Source: Gemmatimonadota bacterium
GTDB taxonomy: Bacteria; Gemmatimonadota; Gemmatimonadetes; Gemmatimonadales; GWC2-71-9
Direction of reading: 5' to 3'
Assembly: GCA_022563595.1 (NCBI GenBank)
Contig: JADFNB010000017.1
Coordinates: 1 to 64,000, forward strand
Length of the DNA stretch: 64,000 nt
The translations under genes and the position numbers were made by a program. The notes beneath the pieces are model-generated. The model saw only the letters and a program-made list of their open reading frames with translations. It ran no database searches and was not told where the DNA came from. How positions within the stretch are numbered: the first letter of the stretch is position 1; the number at the start of each line of letters is the position of its first letter. Positions 17,557-25,486 of the stretch are shown here, piece by piece.

Positions 17557-20500
17557 TCAGGACCCGTTGGTGCGCTGTCGTGCCTCCGGTGTCCGCCGCT
17601 CGGGTGCCGGCCGGTCCGGCGGTGCCGGTGGGTTCTCCCGCACCAAACGCATGACCTCTTGAATCGCCCGCTCCAACTGCGGGTCGATCCCGCGGGCCAG
17701 CTGTGACGGATCTTCCGGAACGGGAATGTCGGGCTGGACTCCCGTTCCTTCCGCGAACCATTCGCCGCTGGTGCTGTACATGCGGAACGTCGGCACCGTG
17801 ACGAACCCGCCGTCGATCAACGACGGCGCGCCGCTGATCCCGATGAGACCGCCCCATGTCCGGCTACCGATGAGCGGACCGATACCAGCCTCGCGGAAGT
17901 AGTAGGGGAACGCGTCACCTCCGGAGCCGCTCCACCCGTTCATCAGCATGACCTTGGGGCCGCGATGCGCAACCGGTGGCCACTGCCAGTCCCGGCCTTC
18001 GCGCACCGCCCAGTAGCTGAGGATCGGCCGGTTCAACAGCTCGACGAAACGGTCGGGAATCTGTCCTCCGCTGTTGAACCGCTCGTCGATGATCAGCCCT
18101 TCCTTGGTATACTGTGCCATGAACTGGCGGACCAGCTCGTTCTGTGCGTCGACACCGGTGCTGCGGACGTAGATGTAGCCTATGCGGCCGTCGGTAGCCT
18201 CTTCCACACGGCGCCTGTTAGTTTCGATCCACTCCAGATGGCGCAGACGCGTCTCGCTCTTGAGCGGGTCGACCAGAACCTGACGGGAGCCGTCCATGCG
18301 CGGCTCGTCGTTCACGGTGAGCAGAATCGGCTCGTCGGTCAGCCCCTGGAAGGCCGCCCACGGATCTTTTGATGTGTCCATGGGAACGCCGTTCACCGCG
18401 AGGACATAGTCGCCCTCCTCGATGTCGACACCGGGTCTGCGCAGCGGTGATCGCGGGTCGGTGTCCCATGGCGCGCCGTCGACTATATGAGCAATCCGGT
18501 AGGCTCCGTTCTCGAGTGCCCAGTCGACGCCCAGCAGCCCGGCACCGCGTGACGCCGCGGATTCCTGGTCGCCGCCGCCACGATAGGTATGGGAGGCGTT
18601 CAGCTCCGCTATCAGCTCGCCGAGCACGAAGTTCACGTCCCATCGCGTGACTGCGTCCTCTAGCAGCCGGCCGTACCGCTCCCGCATGGCCGGCCAGTCG
18701 ACGCCGTGCATGGCGGGATCGTAGAAAAAGTCGCGCTCGAATCGCCAGGCGTCGGCAAAGATCTGCCGCCACTCTGTCTGCGGATCGATGACCAGCTCCA
18801 TCTCGTTCGTGCGGAGCGGCTTTTCGAATTTCTGATCGGGCTTCACCTCGATGATCGCCATCCGGTCGTCGTTCAAGACGAGGATCTTCTTCCCATCATG
18901 CGATATCATGAAACCGTCCGCCTCATCTATGATCGTCTTCTCTTCCCGCTCCTCGAGATCGTAGAAGACGATCGGGCTTTCCTCCTCACCCGAACCGGTC
19001 CGCGGAAGCCGCCGGTAGACGACCTTGCCGGTGACGGCGCTCAGGTCGGTGTAGTTGCCCGGGTCGGGCGGAAGAATCACGAGTCGTTGCTCGAAATGGC
19101 CAAGCTCGATATCGACGGGCTGATCTTCTTCCTTCCGCTTGTCGTCATCGTCATCGTCATCGTCGTCGTCGTCCTGCTCTGCTTTTACCTCCTCCATGTC
19201 GTTCCTCGGCGCCAACGGCGACGGGACGTCCGGACGCAGTGCTACGGCCGCGATCTGCGTCGCGTTGGGATAGGTCCAGCTGTTGTCGAAGTCGCCGTAG
19301 ACGGGGCTGAAGTTCCGGTTCGTCAGGAAATACAGGTACTTCCCGTCCGGGTCGAAGACCGGTTGCGCGTCGCTGTAGTAGCCGGATGTCACCTGGCGCA
19401 GTTCGTTCTCCTCGGTGTTGTAGAGAAAAACCGCTGAGTTGCCCGATTCCGTCGGGCGCGAGAAGGCGAGCCACCGGCTGTCTGACGACCAATTGAACCC
19501 CATCGACTGGAGCTGCCCGTGCGCCATCCAGATGGGGCTCCGGTCGATCTCACGAAGCCGATTGGCGTCGAGGTCGTAGATCCGGATGCGCATCTGCTCG
19601 TCGGTGAAGGCGATTCTCTTGGAATCGGGCGACCACGACGGCTCGTACCGGTACCCGGCGCCGAGCGCAGTCACGGTGCGCTCCTCTCCCGTACCGTCGG
19701 CCGGCCGGATCGTCAGCTCGTACTCGCCGGACCGGTCGGACCAGTACGCGATGTGCCGGCCGTCGGGCGACCAGGTGGGATACCGCTCGGCGATGCCGGA
19801 GGTGCGCGTGAGGTTGAGCACCGGGCCGTGCTCGGCGGGGACGGTGAACACGTCACCGCGCGCCTGCAACACGGCACGCCGGCCGGTGGGCGAGATGGAA
19901 CTGGCCTGGATCAGCTCCGCCACCCGCTCGGTACGGGGCTTGAGCGTCGACCGGTCGGTCACCACCTCGACGTTCACCTCGCGCGACTGCTCGGTCGCGA
20001 GGTCCATCACGTAGAGACGGCCGCCGGCTTGATAGACGAGGTCGTCGGGACCGATCGACGGGAAGGTGACGTCGAAGTCCTCGAGCGTCGTCACCTGGCG
20101 CATGTCATGGCTGCTGCGGTCGTACGCCCAGATGTTGTACCGCTGGTGCGGTCCCCGATCCGACAGGAAGTACAGGGTAGTCCCGTGCCACATCGGCTGG
20201 CCGTCGTTGGCGTCGCTGTTGGTGATGTTCGTCGCCGTCGAATCGGTCAGATCGAACAGCCAGATCTCCGGCGCCCAACCACCGCGGTAGCGTTTCCATG
20301 TCCGGAAATCCCGCGCCTTCGGCGTGTAGGCCAGGACCGTGCCGTCGGGGGAGAGCATGCCGAACTCGCCGTACGGAACCGGCAGCTTCTCCGGCAGCCC
20401 GCCAGTGGCGCTCACCTGGTAGAACTGATTGAAGCGTTGCCGCCCGCTCTCGCGGGTCGAGGCGAAGAGCAGCCGCTCACCGTCCGGGTGCCAGTCGAGG

Positions 20501-20838
20501 ATCCGGTCGGTCATGGGATGATGGGTCACGCGCACCGGCTCGCCGCCCAATGCGGGCACGACGTAGATATCGGTGTTGCCGTCGTAGTTCGCGCTGAACG
20601 CTAGCTGCGATCCGTCGGGTGAGAACCGTGGGAATAGCTCCTCGCCGCGCGGGGAGCTGAGGCGGTGTGCCGTGCCGCCGGTCTTCGGCACGATCCAGAT
20701 GTCGCCGGCGTAAACAAACGCAATGTGGGTCGCCGAGACATCGGGGTAGCGGAACATGCGGGCGTCCACCTGTGCGATCGCTGAGGCCGGCGTGATGGAG
20801 AGCCCGATGAGGAACAGAACGTAATGTCGCGCTTGCAT
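17557..20838 (-). CDS. Tricorn-like S41-family protease with N-terminal propellers
   Basis: 1093 residues with a signal peptide ending around AIAQ. The N-terminal ~650 residues form TolB/tricorn-type propellers (RFSPDGSQLAFSANYDGNTDIYVV, WSPDGRHIAYWSDRSGEYEL). A PDZ-like domain follows (GVDIEEGDYVLAVNGVPMD), then the S41 catalytic core: EGLIIDERFNSGG and the nucleophile region NGWSGSGGDAFPYYFREAG. This matches the tricorn homologs of bacteria, which cleave oligopeptides; with a signal peptide it probably works in the periplasm. An 11-residue aspartate run (encoded at 19141-19173) lies between the propellers and the protease half. Confidence 0.93.
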   Translation of the reverse strand: MQARHYVLFLIGLSITPASAIAQVDARMFRYPDVSATHIAFVYAGDIWIVPKTGGTAHRLSSPRGEELFPRFSPDGSQLAFSANYDGNTDIYVVPALGGEPVRVTHHPMTDRILDWHPDGERLLFASTRESGRQRFNQFYQVSATGGLPEKLPVPYGEFGMLSPDGTVLAYTPKARDFRTWKRYRGGWAPEIWLFDLTDSTATNITNSDANDGQPMWHGTTLYFLSDRGPHQRYNIWAYDRSSHDMRQVTTLEDFDVTFPSIGPDDLVYQAGGRLYVMDLATEQSREVNVEVVTDRSTLKPRTERVAELIQASSISPTGRRAVLQARGDVFTVPAEHGPVLNLTRTSGIAERYPTWSPDGRHIAYWSDRSGEYELTIRPADGTGEERTVTALGAGYRYEPSWSPDSKRIAFTDEQMRIRIYDLDANRLREIDRSPIWMAHGQLQSMGFNWSSDSRWLAFSRPTESGNSAVFLYNTEENELRQVTSGYYSDAQPVFDPDGKYLYFLTNRNFSPVYGDFDNSWTYPNATQIAAVALRPDVPSPLAPRNDMEEVKAEQDDDDDDDDDDDKRKEEDQPVDIELGHFEQRLVILPPDPGNYTDLSAVTGKVVYRRLPRTGSGEEESPIVFYDLEEREEKTIIDEADGFMISHDGKKILVLNDDRMAIIEVKPDQKFEKPLRTNEMELVIDPQTEWRQIFADAWRFERDFFYDPAMHGVDWPAMRERYGRLLEDAVTRWDVNFVLGELIAELNASHTYRGGGDQESAASRGAGLLGVDWALENGAYRIAHIVDGAPWDTDPRSPLRRPGVDIEEGDYVLAVNGVPMDTSKDPWAAFQGLTDEPILLTVNDEPRMDGSRQVLVDPLKSETRLRHLEWIETNRRRVEEATDGRIGYIYVRSTGVDAQNELVRQFMAQYTKEGLIIDERFNSGGQIPDRFVELLNRPILSYWAVREGRDWQWPPVAHRGPKVMLMNGWSGSGGDAFPYYFREAGIGPLIGSRTWGGLIGISGAPSLIDGGFVTVPTFRMYSTSGEWFAEGTGVQPDIPVPEDPSQLARGIDPQLERAIQEVMRLVRENPPAPPDRPAPERRTPEARQRTNGS

Positions 20839-21016
20839 GGTCGAGTCCGTGGGGAGGGGTGCCAGGTAATTTGTCAGCGGGTGAAGTATGATGAGTGGTT
20901 CGCTTCGACGGAAGCGGGCGTTTCGGGGTGGAACCTGCAGGGTGCAGCCAAGGCTCTGCTACACCAGCTGTGCTCAGGAGCGCAGCGAGTGATCTCTTCC
21001 ATCGGCCGCTGCCGGT
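20839..21016. other. Intergenic, no feature recognised
   Basis: This is the upstream region of the tricorn-like protease and the downstream end of the polymerase gene, both on the minus strand. No terminator or promoter stands out. Confidence 0.3.
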
Positions 21017-22240
21017 TCAGACTCCGCCCCGTCCCAAAGCCCCCCGCCCGAACTTCTTCCGTGCTTGATCGATCGCCTCCGAGAGCCGCCGATCGCGCGC
21101 GGTCTCCAGCTCATCGGCACTGTCCTCGGCGAACAGACCGAGTTGTTCCTCGGTCATCGCACCCCCGAAATGCGACAGCGAGATGCCGAGGAGGCGCGCC
21201 GGAACACTGCGTGCTTTCCGCAGCCTAGCGAACAGCGCGCGAGCGACGTGGTAGATGGCTCGATCGGAGCTTACCGGTCGGTGCAACGTCTTGCTCGCGT
21301 GGCGGTCACGGAAATCCGCGTCCCGGATGCGCACGCTGACGGTGCGTGTCGTGTAGCTGTGGTGCCGCAGATCGCCGGCCGCGCGGTCGGCGAGGCGCAG
21401 CAGCTCGCGGCGCAGCGTCTCGTCGTCGTCGATATCCTCGGCGAAGGTCTCGTCACGGCTGATCGACTTGGCCCGCTCACGCTGGACGACAGGGGTGGGG
21501 TCGGTCCCACGAATGCGCTCGTAGAGCCATCCGCCCGCCCGCGCTCCGAGCCAGCGTTCCAATACCCGCCGCTCATGCCGTAGGGCGTCGGGCACGGTCT
21601 TCAGGCCGAGCCGCTCGAGACGTTCCTGGAATCGGGGACCGACCCCGGGGATCTCGGCCAGCGCGAACTGCCGGAGGAACGTTGCCTCATCGCCGGGCCG
21701 GACGATGATGACGCCATCCGCTTGCCCCGTGCGATGCGGCTTGGCGCGGTTGGCCGCGAGCTTGGCGACGAGGCGGGTGGTGGCGCCACCGATGGACACG
21801 GCGATCTCGGTCTCGTCGAGCACCGCCTGACGAATACGGCGAGCTGTGGTCTCCAGCGGCTCGTGGCCGTACAGCGCCTCCGTGCCGCTCAGATCGAGAT
21901 ACATCTCGTCAATGGAGGCCGGCTCGACAACTGGCGTGGAGCGTTCCAGCACTGCTACGATGGCGCGGCTCCGGTCCGCGCACGCACGGCGCGGCACGCC
22001 GACCACCATGGCGCCAGGGCAGAGCCTGAGCGCCTGCGCCATCGGCATGCCGGACCGCGCGCCAAGCGTGCGCGCGGCATAGGACGCGGAGGTGACGACG
22101 CCCCGTCCCTGCGGCGTTCCGCCGACGAGCAGCAACTCGGCGGTTCCGGCTCCTTCGGGGTCGATCAGCCGGGCGACCTGCACGTAAAAGGCGTCGGCGT
22201 CGACCTGGAGGATGCGTGCGGGTGGCGTGCCACTGCGCAT
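21017..22240 (-). CDS. dinB: DNA polymerase IV (Y-family translesion polymerase)
   Basis: 407 residues from ATG at 22240. Y-family catalytic residues: ILQVDADAFYVQVARLIDP (first Asp and the steric-gate aromatic) and PASIDEMYLDLSG (second Asp-Glu). Finger and thumb regions follow (GVVTSASYAARTLGARSGMPMAQALRLCP, IGGATTRLVAKLAANRAKP, IPGVGPRFQERLERLGL with a helix-hairpin-helix, then the little-finger domain KSISRDETFAEDI). The C-terminus (MTEEQLGLFAEDS) resembles a weak beta-clamp binding motif (QLGLF). Function is error-prone bypass of damaged templates. The divergent gene at 22320 shares the 79-bp upstream region. Confidence 0.95.
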   Translation of the reverse strand: MRSGTPPARILQVDADAFYVQVARLIDPEGAGTAELLLVGGTPQGRGVVTSASYAARTLGARSGMPMAQALRLCPGAMVVGVPRRACADRSRAIVAVLERSTPVVEPASIDEMYLDLSGTEALYGHEPLETTARRIRQAVLDETEIAVSIGGATTRLVAKLAANRAKPHRTGQADGVIIVRPGDEATFLRQFALAEIPGVGPRFQERLERLGLKTVPDALRHERRVLERWLGARAGGWLYERIRGTDPTPVVQRERAKSISRDETFAEDIDDDETLRRELLRLADRAAGDLRHHSYTTRTVSVRIRDADFRDRHASKTLHRPVSSDRAIYHVARALFARLRKARSVPARLLGISLSHFGGAMTEEQLGLFAEDSADELETARDRRLSEAIDQARKKFGRGALGRGGV

Positions 22241-22319
22241 ACTCCAATCTAGCTCCGGTCCTTGCGTGCTACGCTGGTGCGTGCCAGAATCCAGGTCCAC
22301 GACATTCCGAGGAGCTGCG

Positions 22320-22772
22320 GTGATTCGCGCGATCCTGATCGGCGCAGGGCTGGTCTGTGTGTCCGTTCCGCTTGCAGGGCAGGCGGCGAACGAGGGACCC
22401 GAGCACGTGGTGCGCGCATTCCATGTCGCGCTGTCGCGGGGTGACAGCAGCGCGGCGCTCGCCCTGCTGGCACCCGACGTCATGATCTACGAGTCAGGCG
22501 GCGTCGAAGCGTCGCGTGACGAGTACCGCTCCCATCATCTGGCGGCCGACATACAGTTCTCAGCGGCGACTACCCGGGAAGTCGTAACGCAGCGGAGTGG
22601 GACGGACGGCGATCTGGCCTGGGTACTCAGCCAGTCCCGCACCAGTGGAACGTTCGGTGATCGCCGCATCGATTCTCGGGGAACGGAGACGATGCTCTTG
22701 AAGCACACCGCCGACGGGTGGAAGATCGTCCACATTCACTGGTCTTCCCGGCCGGTACGGTCCGACGGGTAG
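22320..22772 (+). CDS. Secreted SnoaL/DUF4440-like (NTF2-fold) protein
   Basis: 150 residues from a GTG preceded by GAGGAG. The signal peptide ends near PLAGQA. The mature part has the NTF2-like pattern: VVRAFHVALSRGDSSAALALLAPDVMIYESGGVEASRDEYRSHH, then sheet strands ending in TMLLKHTADGWKIVHIHWSSR. A second protein of this type lies at 38272, also in the metal island. The fold often forms a small ligand pocket; the role is unknown. It is convergent with the cytochrome c gene, with a strong hairpin between them. Confidence 0.85.
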   Translation: MIRAILIGAGLVCVSVPLAGQAANEGPEHVVRAFHVALSRGDSSAALALLAPDVMIYESGGVEASRDEYRSHHLAADIQFSAATTREVVTQRSGTDGDLAWVLSQSRTSGTFGDRRIDSRGTETMLLKHTADGWKIVHIHWSSRPVRSDG

Positions 22773-22802
22773 GTACCGCCAGGAGACAAGAGCAAGGAAA
22801 AC

Positions 22803-22826
22803 GGCCCCGGGGTTTCCCCCGGGGCC
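22803..22826. terminator. Bidirectional hairpin terminator between convergent genes
   Basis: A perfect 10-bp GC stem, GGCCCCGGGG, loop TTTC, CCCCGGGGCC, lies between the stops of the SnoaL-like gene (+) and the cytochrome c gene (-). There is an A-rich flank on the left (aaggaaaac) that reads as T-rich on the minus strand, and only a weak T-tract for plus-strand transcription. Confidence 0.75.
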
Positions 22827-22846
22827 GCTCTCATGACGTGCCCCGT

Positions 22847-23458
22847 CTAGCGCTCTAGACTGGCCAGATAGGCGGTGATGGCGTCGATCTGCTCTCTGGT
22901 GAGGCCGAAGTTGGGCATCATCGACATGCTGTTGTTGAACATCGGATTCGCGAGTTTGTGACGTACATCCGCTGCCCCTAGCCGGCGCACGACCCCGTTC
23001 AACGACGGGCCCACGTTGCCGCCGACACCGCCGATCACGTGACATCCCAGGCAGGCGTTCTCGCTGGCAAGTTGGTTCCCGCGCGCAATGACGTCCGGAT
23101 CGGTCGACACGGGACCGCTGTAATCGGCGGTCGGTACGCCGGTTGTTGCACCGCTCTCGAGCGGTGACGGCCGCCCGGGATCCGTGTTCGTCGCCTGAAG
23201 AAAAGCCAAGACGGCGCGCATCTGCTGCCCCGTCAAGTTGGCGCGGACGCGCATATGGTTCGTGATCGTCACCCACTGGCGATCGGTGTACTCGAGCGGG
23301 GAGCGGGCCGTATGGCATCGGCCGCACATGGCCCCGTACACTTCGGCGCCGCGCGCCACGTCAGTAGCGGCATCCTGGGCGTAGGCGGTGGTGGTCGCAG
23401 ACAGCCAGGCGACGGCCATTATGCCGACGGCCGCCGCGATCTTCGTTGGTCTGTTCAT
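22847..23458 (-). CDS. Periplasmic diheme c-type cytochrome
   Basis: About 203 residues from the ATG at 23458, 5 nt after GGAGG. The signal peptide ends at TTTAYAQ. Two CXXCH haem-c sites are present, CGRCH in GAEVYGAMCGRCHTARSP and CLGCH in ASENACLGCHVIGG. Candidate distal Met ligands lie in the HMRVR region and in NSMSMMPNFGLTREQIDAITAYLASL. It is last in a minus-strand run with a YtkA-type lipoprotein and a porin behind the cusCBA operon. It may pass electrons in the periplasm; the partner is unknown. Confidence 0.9.
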   Translation of the reverse strand: MNRPTKIAAAVGIMAVAWLSATTTAYAQDAATDVARGAEVYGAMCGRCHTARSPLEYTDRQWVTITNHMRVRANLTGQQMRAVLAFLQATNTDPGRPSPLESGATTGVPTADYSGPVSTDPDVIARGNQLASENACLGCHVIGGVGGNVGPSLNGVVRRLGAADVRHKLANPMFNNSMSMMPNFGLTREQIDAITAYLASLER

Positions 23459-23467
23459 CACGTCCTC

Positions 23468-24583
23468 CTAGAACCCGAAGGCGATGTGCGCGACGAGCCG
23501 ATCGTTGTCGATCTCGTCGATCGGCAGCCCGTCCTCGCGGTTGAGTTCGAACCCCGCCATCAGGACGATCGACGGAGAAAACCAGTAGTCGATCCCGAAG
23601 CCGGCCTGCCAGGCGCCGTCTTCCGCGGTCACGACGCCGTCTTCCCGAGTGTCGAAGACCTGCGTCCAGCGGAACACCGGCTCGAAGGGACCGACCCGAT
23701 AGGCGGCCTGCGCATAGAACCCGTGGCGCCGGATCGTGGGGAAACCGGTGGCCGTCTCGATCTCTAAACGGGTTTGCAGGTATTCGCCGCGGATCTCGAC
23801 GTTTTTCAGACGCAGCTCTCCGGCGACGTTCCAGGCGGTGAAGTCGAGGAAGTTGTTGGTGTCGTAGTCGCCGTTGATCAGGGAGCCGTTGATCTCGAAC
23901 CATGGCGGGAGGGAGATGTCGACCCTGCCGCCGAGCATCTTGTTGGTGTTGTTGTCCTCGGATGAGCCAGGAAACACCAACTCGGGTTCTGCGGGGTCGC
24001 CTCCGGCTTCCACGTCCGGACCCTGGGTGACGAACGCGTTCAGCGAGAGGTTCCACCGGCCGGGGGTCACCGTGCCCCGCGCCATGAAGCCCACGTCGGA
24101 CAGAATCGGCAGCAACGGTTCGGCGCCGAACGCGGCAACGTGATGCCCGTAGATCGGCGGTGAAGTGGCGAACTTGTTGATCCAGGTCGGGTGCAACCGC
24201 TCGCCGAACACGCCGAACGGCAACAGGAACTTACCGCCCACGAGCGTGATGTTGTCGGTCAGCAGGACATCGAGCTGTGCGTATTCCAGCCCCGTCTCGG
24301 TGATGCCGCCCTCCAGCTCGAATTCGAACTCGACCTCGAAGAGCACCTTGTCCATGAACTGGAAGAGGAAAATCGGGTTCACGGACGAGGTAAAGGCGTT
24401 CTTGTTTTCACCCTGGGTCTCGAACGCGTACCCGACGGTGCCGTATCCCGTAATGACCGTCTGGTGCGTCGGGACGACGCGCGTCCCGGTCTCCTGCGCC
24501 CGCAGAGCGGGCGCGTTCAGGAGGGCGAGGGCGGCGATCGCTGCCCCAGCCCGCCAGGCATGACGTGTCTTAGCCGTCGCCAT
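23468..24583 (-). CDS. Outer-membrane porin-like beta-barrel protein
   Basis: 371 residues; signal peptide ending near ALRAQ. The mature chain is rich in alternating hydrophobic strands (VITGYGTVGYAFET, KVLFEVEFEFELEGG, LSLNAFVTQG, ELRLKNVEIRGEYLQTRLEIET) and ends with a terminal aromatic, LVAHIAFGF, the usual BAM-targeting signature. It resembles OprO/OprP-type porins and related barrel families. It overlaps the end of the YtkA-type gene by 14 nt and is followed by the cytochrome c gene, so the three form one transcript, perhaps for movement of a metal or anion across the outer membrane. Confidence 0.82.
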   Translation of the reverse strand: MATAKTRHAWRAGAAIAALALLNAPALRAQETGTRVVPTHQTVITGYGTVGYAFETQGENKNAFTSSVNPIFLFQFMDKVLFEVEFEFELEGGITETGLEYAQLDVLLTDNITLVGGKFLLPFGVFGERLHPTWINKFATSPPIYGHHVAAFGAEPLLPILSDVGFMARGTVTPGRWNLSLNAFVTQGPDVEAGGDPAEPELVFPGSSEDNNTNKMLGGRVDISLPPWFEINGSLINGDYDTNNFLDFTAWNVAGELRLKNVEIRGEYLQTRLEIETATGFPTIRRHGFYAQAAYRVGPFEPVFRWTQVFDTREDGVVTAEDGAWQAGFGIDYWFSPSIVLMAGFELNREDGLPIDEIDNDRLVAHIAFGF

Positions 24584-25358
24584 GACCGTGTCCTCCCGTG
24601 TCGTCCTGCGTTTCCGGCTCGTCGGCGTCGGGGCTGAAGACGGGGATGTGGAACTCTCCGCTCACTTCCTCGGCGCCGACCTCGATCTCGACGTGCAGCT
24701 CGTATATGCCGGCGGTACTGAAGGTGTAGTCGCACTCGTACTCGCCTTCCGCTTCCTCGACGACCTCGAGCATCATTTCCGTCCCATGCGGATGGTGCAT
24801 CTCCGCGACGAACTCCAGCCCGGTCACCGGCGCTCCGCGCGCCCCGTCGGCGAGGAGATCGAACACGAAAATGTGGATATGTGCCTCCTGGCCCTCCAGC
24901 AGCGGGCCGGCCGGACTGGTCGCGATTTCCACCCAGTAGGGCCCGATGTCCTCGTGTCGGCGAGCGACGTCGACCTCGAACTCGCCCATCTCACCCATGA
25001 CGCCGTGGCCGCGCGGCATACCCATTACGTGAACGTGATGTTCGCCGGGCTCGAAGAAGGTGACGCGGGCGCGATACTCATCCCCTTCCTGTTCGAGCGC
25101 GACGGTCCGGATGGCTTCGCCGCCGGCGTGGCGGATCGCGAGTTCCGCTTGCAGCAAGTCGAGATGCATGCCACGCTCTTCCACGTGGATGTGGAACTCG
25201 ACCTCCTCGAGCGTCTGGATCTCGGCCGCGCTGACCTCGAACTCCACTGCCGTTTCCAGATCGGCCAGAGCCGTGGGATTGTCCGAACCGGCGCATGCCG
25301 CTACGGCGAGGGCCAACGGGGCTGCCAACAGTCTACGGTTCAGTCGTTGATATGTCAT
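24570..25358 (-). CDS. His-rich lipoprotein with two YtkA/FixH-like domains
   Basis: 262 residues, preceded by GGAGG. The lipobox VAAC puts the lipidated Cys at residue 22. The mature part has two immunoglobulin-like repeats: EFHIHVEERGMHLDLLQAEL..FFEPGEHHVHVMGM and AHIHIFVFD..VAEMHHPHGTEMMLEVVEEAEGEYECDYTFSTAGIYELHVEIEV, similar to the YtkA/FixH fold found next to copper genes. The many His and Met residues and the HGHGDG tail suggest periplasmic metal binding. It starts 128 bp after cusA and overlaps the porin gene by 14 nt. Confidence 0.78.
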   Translation of the reverse strand: MTYQRLNRRLLAAPLALAVAACAGSDNPTALADLETAVEFEVSAAEIQTLEEVEFHIHVEERGMHLDLLQAELAIRHAGGEAIRTVALEQEGDEYRARVTFFEPGEHHVHVMGMPRGHGVMGEMGEFEVDVARRHEDIGPYWVEIATSPAGPLLEGQEAHIHIFVFDLLADGARGAPVTGLEFVAEMHHPHGTEMMLEVVEEAEGEYECDYTFSTAGIYELHVEIEVGAEEVSGEFHIPVFSPDADEPETQDDTGGHGHGDG

Positions 25359-25486
25359 TTAATCCTCCAGTGCGGGTGTGCTCCCCGCCTGTCGTCGGGA
25401 TTGGCCCGGAGACGCCCGCCACCTTGGCTGGCGCATCCGCTGTACGTGAACTATCGCCGGGTGAGGTTGAGCCCATCGCCAAGCCG

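Noticed and set aside
19519-20604. Long plus-strand open frame opposite the tricorn-like gene
   Set aside because: It is antisense to a clear protease gene, has no known domain, and its composition (Arg/Gly/Pro-rich) is typical of high-GC shadows.
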